DNA of 64,000 bases from Ectopseudomonas mendocina (GTDB taxonomy: Bacteria > Pseudomonadota > Gammaproteobacteria > Pseudomonadales > Pseudomonadaceae), in NCBI RefSeq assembly GCF_016008875.1, contig NZ_JADTQG010000013.1, positions 1 through 64,000 of the forward strand, read 5' to 3'. Made by a program: the position numbers and the translations under genes. Below, in pieces: positions 8,511-16,481 of this stretch (position 1 is its first letter; every line of letters starts with the position of its first letter). The notes beneath the pieces were generated by a model, which was not told the DNA's origin, made no database searches, and saw only the letters and a program-made list of their open reading frames with translations.

Positions 8511-9319
8511 TCCTGAGTTTTGACGATCCAATCGTAGCGGATGGCGACGGTAACTTCGAAGGGCTCGGCGATCACCGCTTCGCGGCGTTCGGCGCTGGCG
8601 CGCCAGCCGTGCGGGGTCATGGCCAACAGGTCGGCGCGGGCCTGGGCGTCGGTCAGGTGCAGCGGGAACTGCAGGGTTTCGCTATGCGCCAGGTGCATGC
8701 CGGGCGGGATCAGCGCCAGGTGCTTTTCGTCGTCGTAGTCGCGTACTTCGTCGTACAGCTTCTGGCGCAGTTCCATCAGGTGCACGCGGGTTGGGCCCAT
8801 GCGCAGCAGGCCGCCGCCGGGGACGAGCAGGCGTTTGGCCTCGCTCCAGTCCAGGGGGCTGAACACGCTGGCGAGCAGCTCGCAACTGGCACTGGCCAAT
8901 GGCACGCGAGCCATGCTCGCCACCAGCCAACTCAGTTGCGGTGCGCGTTTGCAGGCGCGTTTGACCGCCTCGCGGGAGATGTCCAGAGCGTAGCCGTCGG
9001 TGTGGGGAAGGGCGCTGGCGATCTGCTCGGTGTAGTAGCCCTCGCCGCAGCCGATATCCAGCCAACGCGCCGGTTTGTACTCGGCCGCCAGTGCGGCCAG
9101 GCGCGCGGCCAACGGTGCGTAGTGGCCTCCGTCGAGAAACCGTCGTCGGGCCTCGACCATGGCGGCATTGTCGCCGGGGTCGCGGCTGTTCTTGTGCTGC
9201 ACCGGCAGCAGGTTGTAGTAACCCTGCCGGGCGCGGTCGAAGCTGTGCCGGTTTTCGCAGGCCAGGCCGTTGCCGCTGTGCTCGAGCGGCGTCTGGCAGA
9301 GGGGGCAGATCAGGCTCAT
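8507..9319 (-). CDS. rlmA: 23S rRNA (guanine(745)-N(1))-methyltransferase RlmA
   Basis: RlmA uses S-adenosylmethionine to methylate N1 of G745 in 23S rRNA helix 35. The N-terminal zinc finger is visible as Cys5, Cys8, Cys21 and His25. The methyltransferase motif I is [11 protein letters not shown] at residues 86-96. Length 270 fits the RlmA family. The start overlaps the dapE stop by four bases (ATGA), and the stop overlaps the next gene the same way, so the three genes are translationally coupled. The related RlmA(II) type modifies G748 in Gram-positives; the lineage favours G745. Confidence 0.92.
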   Translation of the reverse strand: MSLICPLCQTPLEHSGNGLACENRHSFDRARQGYYNLLPVQHKNSRDPGDNAAMVEARRRFLDGGHYAPLAARLAALAAEYKPARWLDIGCGEGYYTEQIASALPHTDGYALDISREAVKRACKRAPQLSWLVASMARVPLASASCELLASVFSPLDWSEAKRLLVPGGGLLRMGPTRVHLMELRQKLYDEVRDYDDEKHLALIPPGMHLAHSETLQFPLHLTDAQARADLLAMTPHGWRASAERREAVIAEPFEVTVAIRYDWIVKTQE

Positions 9320-10458
9320 GCCAGCAGTTTCACCATCGTCTGGTAGTAGACCTCGGTCAGCAGGTCCAGATCGCTGGCCAGCACGCGTTCGTTGATCTGG
9401 TGGATGGTGGCGTTAACCGGGCCGAGTTCGACCACCTGCGTGCCCAGGGTGGCGATGAAGCGACCGTCGGAGGTGCCGCCGCTGGTCGACGGCGTGGTCT
9501 CGCGGCCGGTGACGCCTTTAATGCTGGCAGCCACGGCATCGAGCAGTTCGCCCGGTTGGGTGAGGAAGGGCAGGCCGGACAGCGCCCATTCCAGGTGATA
9601 ATCCAGGCCGTGCTTGTCGAGGATGGCGGTAACGCGCTGCTGCAGGCCCTCGACGGCGGATTCGGTAGAGAAGCGGAAGTTGAACACCGCCTTCAGTTCG
9701 CCGGGGATGACGTTGGTAGCGCCTGTGCCGGAATTGAGGTTGGAGACCTGAAAACTGGTCGGCGGGAAGTAATCGTTGCCATGATCCCAGTGCTCGGCGG
9801 CCAGTTCGGCGAGTGCCGGGGCAGCCAGGTGAATCGGGTTCTTCGCCAGGTGCGGGTAGGCCACGTGACCTTGCTTGCCATAGACGGTGAGAGTGCAGCC
9901 GAGCGAGCCGCGACGGCCGTTCTTCACCACGTCACCGAGCAGGGTGGTGCTCGACGGTTCGCCAACGATGCACCAGTCCAGACGCTCGCCCCGTTCGCGC
10001 AGGCGCTCGACCACCGCCTTGGTGCCGTGCTGGGCCGGGCCTTCTTCGTCGCTGGTGATCAGGAAGGTGATGGCGCCCTTGTGGTTCGGATAGTCGGCGA
10101 CGAAGCGCTCTACGGCGATGATCATGCTTGCCAGGCTGCCCTTCATATCCGCCGCGCCACGGCCGCATAGCATGCCGTCGTCATCGACGCGCACGTCGAA
10201 CGGCTGATACTGCCAGGCGTCCAGGGGGCCGGTGGGCACCACGTCGGTGTGGCCGGCGAAGCACAGTACCGGGCCGTCGCCACCGCGCCTGGCCCAGAAA
10301 TTCTCCACCTCTTCGATGCGCATGGGCTCGACTTCGAAGCCGCAAGCGGCCAGGCGACGCATCATTAGTTCCTGGCAGCCTTCGTCGACCGGGGTCACGG
10401 ATGGGCGACGAATCAGGTCGAAGGCGAGTTCCAGGGTCGGGGAGAGGGTGACGGTCAT
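9316..10458 (-). CDS. dapE: Succinyl-diaminopimelate desuccinylase DapE
   Basis: DapE hydrolyses N-succinyl-LL-diaminopimelate to LL-diaminopimelate and succinate, in the lysine and peptidoglycan branch. The M20 dizinc site is visible: His70 and Asp72 in [11 protein letters not shown], Asp104 in GAADMKG, and the Glu138-Glu139 pair in SDEEG. A late histidine lies in [12 protein letters not shown]. The ATG at 10458 ([11 protein letters not shown]) gives the usual length of about 380; the longer frame to 10560 is discarded. It is the first gene of the dapE-rlmA-unknown operon. The window also carries dapC and dapD. Confidence 0.96.
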   Translation of the reverse strand: MTVTLSPTLELAFDLIRRPSVTPVDEGCQELMMRRLAACGFEVEPMRIEEVENFWARRGGDGPVLCFAGHTDVVPTGPLDAWQYQPFDVRVDDDGMLCGRGAADMKGSLASMIIAVERFVADYPNHKGAITFLITSDEEGPAQHGTKAVVERLRERGERLDWCIVGEPSSTTLLGDVVKNGRRGSLGCTLTVYGKQGHVAYPHLAKNPIHLAAPALAELAAEHWDHGNDYFPPTSFQVSNLNSGTGATNVIPGELKAVFNFRFSTESAVEGLQQRVTAILDKHGLDYHLEWALSGLPFLTQPGELLDAVAASIKGVTGRETTPSTSGGTSDGRFIATLGTQVVELGPVNATIHQINERVLASDLDLLTEVYYQTMVKLLA

Positions 10459-10602
10459 TACGGCTCCGGTACGGCGGCTGGCGTGAAGGTCGGCCATCTT
10501 AAAGCAAAAGTCGTTACCGATCAGGTCATCAGGCGCGCCGCGTGGCGCATTGGCTGTCATGCCGCCGGTTTCGCCAGGCGACGGTTGACCTGCACGACAG
10601 GC

Positions 10603-10631
10603 TTGGGTGGGCAGGGTGCTATCTCTATAAT
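10603..10631 (+). promoter_or_regulatory. Sigma-70-type promoter of tcdA
   Basis: TTGGGT at 10603-10608 and a consensus TATAAT at 10626-10631 are separated by 17 bp. The tcdA start codon follows 25 bases later with a good AGGGGG ribosome site. The position and fit make this one of the clearer promoters in the window. Confidence 0.65.
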
Positions 10632-10655
10632 GCGCGCCGTCCAGCAGGGGGATAA

Positions 10656-11456
10656 ATGAATACAGACGATCAGCGATTCGGCGGCATAGCCCGGCTTTAC
10701 GGCCAGGAGGGCTATCAGCGCCTGGCTGCGGCGCACGTGGCGGTGGTCGGCATCGGCGGCGTGGGCTCGTGGGCGGCCGAGGCGCTGGCGCGTTCGGGGG
10801 TTGGCGAAATTTCCCTGTTCGACCTTGACGATGTCTGCATCACCAACACCAATCGCCAGGTGCATGCCGTCGAAGGGGCCGTGGGCAAGGCCAAGGTCGA
10901 CGAGATGGCCGCGCGCATCCGCGCCATCAACCCGGCTTGCGTGGTACACGCCGTCGCCGATTTCGTCACCCGCGAGACCATGGCCGAGTACATCATCGAG
11001 CAGCTCGACGGGGTGATCGACTGTATCGACAGCGTGCCGGCCAAGGCCGCGCTGATCGCCTGGTGCAAGCGCCGCAAGATCCAGATCGTCACCACCGGCG
11101 GTGCGGGCGGGCAGGTCGACCCGACGCAGATTCAGGTCACCGACCTGAACAAGACCTTCAACGACCCGCTGGCTGCCAAGGTGCGCTCGATGCTGCGCCG
11201 TGACTATGGCTTTTCCCGCACGCCGGGCCGCACTTACAGCGTGCCCTGCGTGTTCTCCACCGAGCAACTGCGCTACCCCAAGCCCGATGGCACGGTGTGC
11301 CAGGCCAAGGGCTTCGTCGGTGAAGGGGTGAAACTCGACTGCGCCGGCGGCTTCGGCGCGGTGATGATGGTCACCGCCAGCTTCGGCATGGCCGCGGCGG
11401 CCAGGCTGGTGGACAAGCTGGTGGCCGGGGCGCGTCGCCCGGCAGAGCGTCAGTAG
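10656..11456 (+). CDS. tcdA: tRNA threonylcarbamoyladenosine dehydratase TcdA
   Basis: TcdA (also CsdL) is an E1-like enzyme that uses ATP to cyclise t6A37 of tRNAs to the ct6A form. The nucleotide-binding glycine loop is [14 protein letters not shown] at about 31-44, and the E1-like block with [13 protein letters not shown] lies at about 128-140. Length 266 is normal. In Escherichia coli the product depends on sulfur-carrier partners encoded by csdA and csdE, and here csdA and sufE lie only 1.5 kb away, which fits. It is transcribed away from dapE. Confidence 0.94.
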   Translation: MNTDDQRFGGIARLYGQEGYQRLAAAHVAVVGIGGVGSWAAEALARSGVGEISLFDLDDVCITNTNRQVHAVEGAVGKAKVDEMAARIRAINPACVVHAVADFVTRETMAEYIIEQLDGVIDCIDSVPAKAALIAWCKRRKIQIVTTGGAGGQVDPTQIQVTDLNKTFNDPLAAKVRSMLRRDYGFSRTPGRTYSVPCVFSTEQLRYPKPDGTVCQAKGFVGEGVKLDCAGGFGAVMMVTASFGMAAAARLVDKLVAGARRPAERQ

Positions 11457-11532
11457 CGGTGATCTTGGCGGGCGTATGGCGCCCGTTCTTCGTGTAGCAC
11501 GGATGCTTCGAGCAATGTGCATGAGGTGAGTT

Positions 11533-12372
11533 GTGACAGATTGGTTTGGCCGTCAGGTCGTGCGTGCAGCGTGGGCAAGGATGCTCGCTGCGCTGTTGTT
11601 GAGCCTGACTGTGAGCGCCGGCACCGCACATGAAGCGCCAAAGACCCTGCGCATCGGCACCAGCGATTGGCAGCCCTATGTCGACCGGTCCCGGCTGGAC
11701 GGAGGGGCCTTGGGGCGCCTGATCAGCGCCATCTTCAACGAGGCGGGTTATCGCGTCGAATTTCTCTATTACCCCTGGGATCGTAACGTGCTGATGCTGC
11801 AGCAAGGTCAGCTGGACGCGATCATGCCCTACAGTTGCACCCCCGGCCGACTCAGCTATGCCATTTGCAGCGACCCTATGGTGCGCGGCGAGATCGTCCT
11901 GTTTCACCGCGTCGATCATCCAATGGACTGGCAGAGCATCGATGATCTGAGGCGTTACCGTCTTGGCGTCACGCTCGGCTACTCCTACGGGCCGGTTTTC
12001 GATGAGGCGCTGCAGCAGGGGCGCTTGCAGGTGGAGCAGGCGCGCAACGACGACATCGGCTTTCGGCTGTTGCAACTAGGCCGGATCGATTTGCATCCGC
12101 AGGACCGGGCGGTGGGGTATGCGATGCTGCGCCGTCTGTTTCCGCTGGAGCGCGGCAGCATCGTTCATCATCCGCGTCAGCTGAATACCGAGCCACTGCG
12201 CATGCTGTTTCGCAAGGACGACCCCGAGAGCGCCCGGTTGCTGCGCCTGTTCAACGCGGGGTTGCGTACAATTGCCGAGCGTGGCGATCTGCAGCGTCTG
12301 CAGCAGGCGCTCAATTCCGGTAACGCCGATGGCTGGAAACCGGGCGCCCCGGCCGAGGCGCTGCGGCACTGA
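11533..12372 (+). CDS. Periplasmic solute-binding protein, family 3 type, orphan
   Basis: This 279-residue protein begins with a GTG (11533-11535) and a signal peptide ending near residue 32 (LLLSLTVSAGTAHE). The mature part opens with LRIGTSDWQPYVD and continues with a type II periplasmic binding fold (GALGRLISAIFNEAGYRVEF, LDAIMPY), as in amino-acid type SBP_bac_3 proteins. No ABC permease or ATPase is adjacent, so it may serve a distant transporter or act as a sensor-like protein. The DUF1456 gene follows after 39 bp. The ligand is unknown. Confidence 0.8.
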   Translation: MTDWFGRQVVRAAWARMLAALLLSLTVSAGTAHEAPKTLRIGTSDWQPYVDRSRLDGGALGRLISAIFNEAGYRVEFLYYPWDRNVLMLQQGQLDAIMPYSCTPGRLSYAICSDPMVRGEIVLFHRVDHPMDWQSIDDLRRYRLGVTLGYSYGPVFDEALQQGRLQVEQARNDDIGFRLLQLGRIDLHPQDRAVGYAMLRRLFPLERGSIVHHPRQLNTEPLRMLFRKDDPESARLLRLFNAGLRTIAERGDLQRLQQALNSGNADGWKPGAPAEALRH

Positions 12373-12411
12373 GCCGCAGCTGCCGACCTTATTCCTTCGA
12401 GAATTTTCTGC

Positions 12412-12891
12412 ATGCTCAATAACGATGTGCTGCGCAGCCTGCGCTATCTGCTGGATGTCAGCGATGGCACGCTGGAAGCGTTCTGCCAGTTGGCGGACTA
12501 TCCCGTCGAGCCGAGGCTGATCCCGGCTTGCCTGCTGCGTGAGGACGAGCCGGGTTACCGCTCCTGCAGCGATGTGCTGCTGGCTCATGTGCTCGAAGGC
12601 CTGGTGTTCCACAAGCGTGGCAAGGACGACAGCCGACCGCGTTTACCGGTGGAAAAACGCCTGAGCAACAACCTGATCCTGAAGAAGCTGCGTGTGGCTT
12701 TCGAGCTGCGCGACGATGATATTCAGGCGATTCTGCAAACCGCCGATTTGCCGATGACCAAGGCCGAACTGGGTGCCCTGTTCCGCGCGCCGGGCCACAA
12801 GCACTACCGCGAGTGTGGTGACCAGATTCTGCGCAATTTCCTGCGCGGCTTGACGCAGCGAGAGCGGGGCAAGGGCGACTCGCTCACCTGA
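12412..12891 (+). CDS. DUF1456 family protein (YehS-like)
   Basis: The 159-residue protein contains two copies of an all-helical unit: LRSLRYLLDVSDGTLEAF at about 7-24 and LKKLRVAFELRDDDIQAIL at about 88-106. Each is followed by a Y-R-x-C segment (GYRSCSDVLL and HYRECGDQIL). This internal duplication is the hallmark of DUF1456. The family is cytoplasmic and its biochemical role is unknown. It follows the solute-binding gene closely and may share its transcript. Confidence 0.9.
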   Translation: MLNNDVLRSLRYLLDVSDGTLEAFCQLADYPVEPRLIPACLLREDEPGYRSCSDVLLAHVLEGLVFHKRGKDDSRPRLPVEKRLSNNLILKKLRVAFELRDDDIQAILQTADLPMTKAELGALFRAPGHKHYRECGDQILRNFLRGLTQRERGKGDSLT

Positions 12892-12979
12892 TCGTAAGAG
12901 CTTCGCCCGCGGCGGTGCTCCTACGCGATGGTGTGTCGGCAGTTTTCCTGTAGCAGTCGCGCCTCGCGACGAATGGGTT

Positions 12980-13393
12980 TTAGGCTGATCGACCCGCAAG
13001 CTCGCGTATACGTTGCAGTACGGCATTGAGGCCGTTGCTGCGCGAGGGCGATAGCTGGCGCTGCAGGCCCAGCTGGTTGAACCAGTCGGCTAGATCGAGC
13101 GTTGCCAACTCGGTATCGCTCAAACCCTCGACGCGTATCAGCAGTACCGCGAGCAGACCACGCAGCAGGCGGGCATCGCTGCTGGCGCGAAAGTGCAGCC
13201 GCCCGTCGCGTCGCTCGGCAACGAGCCAGACCAGGCTTTCGCAGCCATGCACCCGATTGTGTTCCTGGCGCTCTTCATCGCCGAGTGGTTCAAGGCGCTC
13301 GCCCCATTGCATCAGCAGGCGCGCGCGCTGCTCCCAGCCGGGGCAGGAAGCGAAGGCCTCGAGAGCCTGTTGGGCCTGAGCGGTCAGTGGCAT
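12980..13393 (-). CDS. csdE: SufE/CsdE-like sulfur acceptor
   Basis: This 137-residue protein accepts persulfide sulfur from the cysteine desulfurase encoded upstream. The active cysteine is Cys51 in VHGCESLVW, the SufE/CsdE signature. The start is chosen at the ATG at 13393 (MPLTAQAQQ); the longer frame to 13606 translates through the REPIN and overlaps csdA. An ATG at the csdA end (around 13518) is followed directly by the palindrome, so the original start region may have been rearranged. The csdA partner lies 115 bp upstream, and tcdA nearby is a known functional relation of CsdE in E. coli. Confidence 0.88.
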   Translation of the reverse strand: MPLTAQAQQALEAFASCPGWEQRARLLMQWGERLEPLGDEERQEHNRVHGCESLVWLVAERRDGRLHFRASSDARLLRGLLAVLLIRVEGLSDTELATLDLADWFNQLGLQRQLSPSRSNGLNAVLQRIRELAGRSA

Positions 13394-13428
13394 GCCCTGA
13401 CACTCTGCGCCGCAGCACAGCCCGAATT

Positions 13429-13490
13429 GTGGGAGCGGACTTGTCCGCGAATCTTGCGAATACGACATTCGCGGACAAGTCCGCTCCCAC
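13429..13490. repeat. REPIN, GGAGCGGACTTGTCC family, between csdA and csdE
   Basis: Perfect 24-bp arms lie at 13429-13452 and 13467-13490 around a 14-bp centre. Outer ends read GTGGGAGCGGAC; inner ends read GTCCGCGAAT. It fills the csdA-csdE gap and could form a strong hairpin in the mRNA that lowers csdE output relative to csdA. Confidence 0.85.
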
Positions 13491-13508
13491 AGGGGGCGTT
13501 CGTGGTGT

Positions 13509-14714
13509 TCATCGAAGCAGCTCCAAAGCACTATCCAGGGCGCTGAAGAATCGCTGCAGATCTTCGCCATCGTTGTACAGGCCGAGCGAGACACGAATCG
13601 CACCACTCAGGCCCAGGCTTTTCATCAGTGGCATGGCGCAGTGGTGACCGGCCCGTACGGCGATACCCTGTTCGGTCAGCAGGTGCGCCAGGTCGGCGTT
13701 ATGGATGCCGTCGACGCAGAAGCTGGCCAGCGCCAACTGCGGCTGGCCAAGCAGACGAATGCCTTCACGGGCGTGCAGACCGGCCAGCAGTTCGCCATGC
13801 AAGGCCGCTTCATGCCGGGCCACGGCCGTGTGATCCAAACCGCTCAGCCAATCCAGCGCAGCGCCCAGTGCTATCACGGCGGACACGGCCGGTGTGCCGG
13901 CCTCGAAACCGAGCGGCGCCGGGCGAAAGCGCGCGTGCTGATAGTCGGCGTCGAGCACCATCTCGCCGCCGAATTGCCAATGCCGCAGTTGGCCAAGCGC
14001 CTCGCTTCGCCCGTAAAGCAGGCCGGCGCCGTCGGGGCCGTAGAGCTTGTGCGACGAGCACACGTAGAAGTCGCAGCCCAGCGCCTGCATGTCATGCCGA
14101 CCATGCACCGCCCCCTGGGCCCCATCCACTACCGTGAAGGCGCCTTGGGCACGCGCCAGGGCCAGCAGTTCGGCAAGCGGCTGCCAGCGTCCCAGCACGT
14201 TGGACAGCTGCGAAACCGCCAGCAGGCGAGTGCGCGGGCCGATCAGCCGGGCGGCCTGAGCAAGATCGATCGCGCCCGTATCATCCAGCGGCAGGATCAC
14301 CAGCTCCAGATCCCGGCGCTTGGCCAGTTGCTGCCATGGCAGCAGGTTGGCGTGGTGCTCCAGCGCGCTGATGACGATCTGCTCGCCGGGTTGCAGCAGG
14401 TGCTCCAGGCCGTAGGCCAGCAGGTTCAGCGATTCGGTACTGCCGCGGGTAAAGATGATCTCCTCGGCGCTGGCCGCATTCAGCCACTGCGCAGCCTTGC
14501 TGCGTGTCGCCTCGAACGCGCGGGTGGCGCGCTCGCCTGGCAGGTGCTGGGCGCGATGCACGTTGGCCACGCCACCGGTGTAGTAGCCAAGAAGGGCGTC
14601 CAGCACTGCCTGCGGTTTCTGCGCTGTGGCGGCGCTGTCCAGATAGGTCTGGCCTTCGGCTTCGAGGGCGAGGATGCCGGGGAAGTCGGCACGCCAGGGG
14701 GAGATCAGTGACAT
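13509..14714 (-). CDS. csdA: Cysteine desulfurase CsdA/SufS type
   Basis: This PLP enzyme converts cysteine to alanine and a protein-bound persulfide for iron-sulfur clusters and tRNA modification. Group II desulfurase features are clear: the PLP lysine is Lys223 in SSHKLYGP, Asp197 lies in VVDGAQ, His121 in LEHHANLLPW, and the persulfide cysteine is Cys359 in RAGHHCAMPL. Length 401 is typical. The csdE gene follows, separated by a REPIN. The pairing with a SufE-like gene and the absence of sufBCD favour CsdA over SufS. Confidence 0.94.
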   Translation of the reverse strand: MSLISPWRADFPGILALEAEGQTYLDSAATAQKPQAVLDALLGYYTGGVANVHRAQHLPGERATRAFEATRSKAAQWLNAASAEEIIFTRGSTESLNLLAYGLEHLLQPGEQIVISALEHHANLLPWQQLAKRRDLELVILPLDDTGAIDLAQAARLIGPRTRLLAVSQLSNVLGRWQPLAELLALARAQGAFTVVDGAQGAVHGRHDMQALGCDFYVCSSHKLYGPDGAGLLYGRSEALGQLRHWQFGGEMVLDADYQHARFRPAPLGFEAGTPAVSAVIALGAALDWLSGLDHTAVARHEAALHGELLAGLHAREGIRLLGQPQLALASFCVDGIHNADLAHLLTEQGIAVRAGHHCAMPLMKSLGLSGAIRVSLGLYNDGEDLQRFFSALDSALELLR

Positions 14715-14742
14715 GGATGCTTCCAGAGATCATCTGGCAGTT

Positions 14743-14886
14743 CAAAAGTTGGGTTTAACGTGTCGCGAGCGACGGCCAGACAAGGCGCAATAAGGCGAGG
14801 ACGACGAGTTTACTGGTGTAAATGAGCGTCCGAGCCTTATTGCAACGCAGTATGGGCTAGCGCAGCAGCGTTAAACCAACTTTTTC
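14743..14886. repeat. Long imperfect palindrome of about 144 bp (MITE-like intergenic element)
   Basis: The two ends are inverted copies: AAAAGTTGGGTTTAACG at 14744-14760 and CGTTAAACCAACTTTTT at 14869-14885. Inside, GCAATAAGGC (14788-14797) pairs with GCCTTATTGC (14834-14843), and the centre has GTTTAC near 14810 and GTAAAT near 14819. The other internal segments do not pair. The right end reaches the dapD stop codon, so the element directly abuts the gene. It resembles a repeat I associate with Pseudomonas genomes, but only one copy is in this window and I found no coding capacity. Confidence 0.65.
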
Positions 14887-15919
14887 AGTTGTGGGCGTGC
14901 AGGGCTTCGTTCAGCTCAATAGCCGACTTGTGGGTCTTGCACTCCACGGCGCCGGTCAGCGAGTTGCGACGGAACAGCAGGTCCGCCTGGCCAGCCAGCT
15001 CACGCGCCTTGACCACCTTGACCAGGGCGTTGCCCTCGTCGAGCAGGTTCACCTTGGTGCCGGCGGTGATGTACAGGCCGGCTTCCACGGTGTTGCGGTC
15101 GCCCAGCGGGATGCCGATACCGGCGTTGGCGCCGATCAGGCAGCCTTCACCAACGCTGATGATGATGTTGCCGCCGCCGGACAGGGTGCCCATGGTGGAG
15201 CAGCCGCCGCCCAGGTCCGAACCCTTGCCGACGAATACGCCAGCGGAAACGCGGCCTTCGATCATGCCCGGGCCTTCGGTGCCGCCGTTGAAGTTGACGA
15301 AGCCTTCGTGCATCACGGTGGTGCCTTCGCCAATGTAGGCGCCCAGGCGTACGCGGGCACTGTCGGCGATACGCACGCCGGCCGGTACCACGTAGTCGGT
15401 CATTTTCGGGAACTTGTCCACCGAGAACACTTCCAGCAGCTCGCCCTTCAGGCGCGCTTCCAGCTGACGCTCGGCCAGCTCGGCGAGGTCGACAGCGCCC
15501 TGGCTGGTCCAGGCGACGTTGGGCAGCAGCGGGAAGATGCCGGCCAGGCTCAGGCCGTGCGGCTTGACCAGACGATGCGACAGCAGGTGCAGCTTGAGGT
15601 AGGCCTCCGGGGTGCTGGTCAGTGCAGCATCCTCAGCCAGGAAGGTGGCGACCAGCGGGTTGTGGCTTTCGGCCAGGCGGGTCAGCAGCGCTGCTTGAGC
15701 GGCGTCCACGCCTTTCAGGGCTTCAGCCAGATCGGCCGCTTGCGCGGTGGTGAAGGCGATGGCCTGGTTGCCGCCCTGGTAACCGAGCTTGTCGGCGGCC
15801 TTGGCCACCAGCTCGCTGGCCGGGTTGAGCAGCGGCAGGGCGTAAAAGACTTCCAGCCAGTTGCCCTGGCGGTTCTGGGTGCCGACGCCAAAGGCGATGC
15901 TGAAGAGAGAGGTGCTCAT
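14885..15919 (-). CDS. dapD: 2,3,4,5-tetrahydropyridine-2,6-dicarboxylate N-succinyltransferase DapD
   Basis: DapD transfers succinyl from succinyl-CoA to tetrahydrodipicolinate in the diaminopimelate pathway. The 344-residue length and the N-terminal domain match the longer Pseudomonas-type DapD. Hexapeptide repeats of the beta-helix run from about 190 to 300 (IADSARVRLGAYIGEGTTVM, GGGNIIISVGEGCLIGANAG, IPLGDRNTVEAGLYI). The stop codon lies at the tip of the palindromic element. The ArsC-like gene lies 37 bp upstream on the same strand and may share the transcript. Confidence 0.96.
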   Translation of the reverse strand: MSTSLFSIAFGVGTQNRQGNWLEVFYALPLLNPASELVAKAADKLGYQGGNQAIAFTTAQAADLAEALKGVDAAQAALLTRLAESHNPLVATFLAEDAALTSTPEAYLKLHLLSHRLVKPHGLSLAGIFPLLPNVAWTSQGAVDLAELAERQLEARLKGELLEVFSVDKFPKMTDYVVPAGVRIADSARVRLGAYIGEGTTVMHEGFVNFNGGTEGPGMIEGRVSAGVFVGKGSDLGGGCSTMGTLSGGGNIIISVGEGCLIGANAGIGIPLGDRNTVEAGLYITAGTKVNLLDEGNALVKVVKARELAGQADLLFRRNSLTGAVECKTHKSAIELNEALHAHN

Positions 15920-15956
15920 AGAGGGGTTCCTTGCAACGAAATCGGGGTGAGATTGA

Positions 15957-16304
15957 TCAGGCCAGCGCGGCTTGGTAGTTGTCCGGTTTGAAGCCGACCA
16001 GGGTCTTGCTGCCCATATCGAGTACCGGGCGCTTGATCATCGACGGCTGGGCCAGCATCAGTTCGATGGCCTTGGCCTGGTCGAGGTCGGCTTTCTGCGC
16101 GTCATCGAGCTTGCGGAAAGTCGTGCCGGCGCGGTTCAGGATGGTTTCCCAGCCATGCTCGTTGCACCACTTTTCCAGGCTGGCGCGGTCAATGCCCGCG
16201 CTCTTGTAGTCGTGAAAGGCGTAGTCGACCTTGTGCTCGTCGAGCCAGGTACGTGCCTTCTTCATGGTGTCGCAGGCTTTGATGCCGTAGAGGACGTAGC
16301 TCAT
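15957..16304 (-). CDS. ArsC/Spx-family reductase (YffB-like)
   Basis: This 115-residue thioredoxin-fold protein starts MSYVLYGIKACDTMKKA. Cys11 is the single redox cysteine; the second position of a CXXC pair is Met. The C-terminal TFRKLD and IKRPVLD blocks match the ArsC/Spx group, with Arg-Pro typical of it. YffB-type members are glutathione-dependent and are often found beside dapE or dapD, as here with dapD. True arsenate reductase activity is unlikely since no ars genes are present. Confidence 0.88.
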   Translation of the reverse strand: MSYVLYGIKACDTMKKARTWLDEHKVDYAFHDYKSAGIDRASLEKWCNEHGWETILNRAGTTFRKLDDAQKADLDQAKAIELMLAQPSMIKRPVLDMGSKTLVGFKPDNYQAALA

Positions 16305-16481
16305 TGCACTTCCTATGTCGCTGGCGCCCCACTGGGCGGGCGCGGTCTGTCTTCGAAATTTTGGCCGAGCATTATGCCACGAGCGCAGGGTAGCGTCTGC
16401 GTGGTGGCATCGGCGGCAGGATGGCTCGCGCCAAAGCCAGGCAAGCCCCTAGAATAGGGCCTGCTCAGTCGAGGTTGGCCC

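Noticed and set aside
12892..12979. Degenerate REP-like words in the DUF1456-csdE gap
   Set aside because: GCTCCTACGCGA and GTCGCGCCTCGCGAC resemble REP fragments, but arms do not pair well enough to list as an element.
13429..13490. Possible CRISPR repeat
   Set aside because: The palindromes in this window are single inverted pairs of different families, not direct repeats with spacers.
15957..16304. Arsenate reductase
   Set aside because: It belongs to the ArsC/Spx fold, but the context (dapD) and lack of ars genes argue for the YffB-type role.
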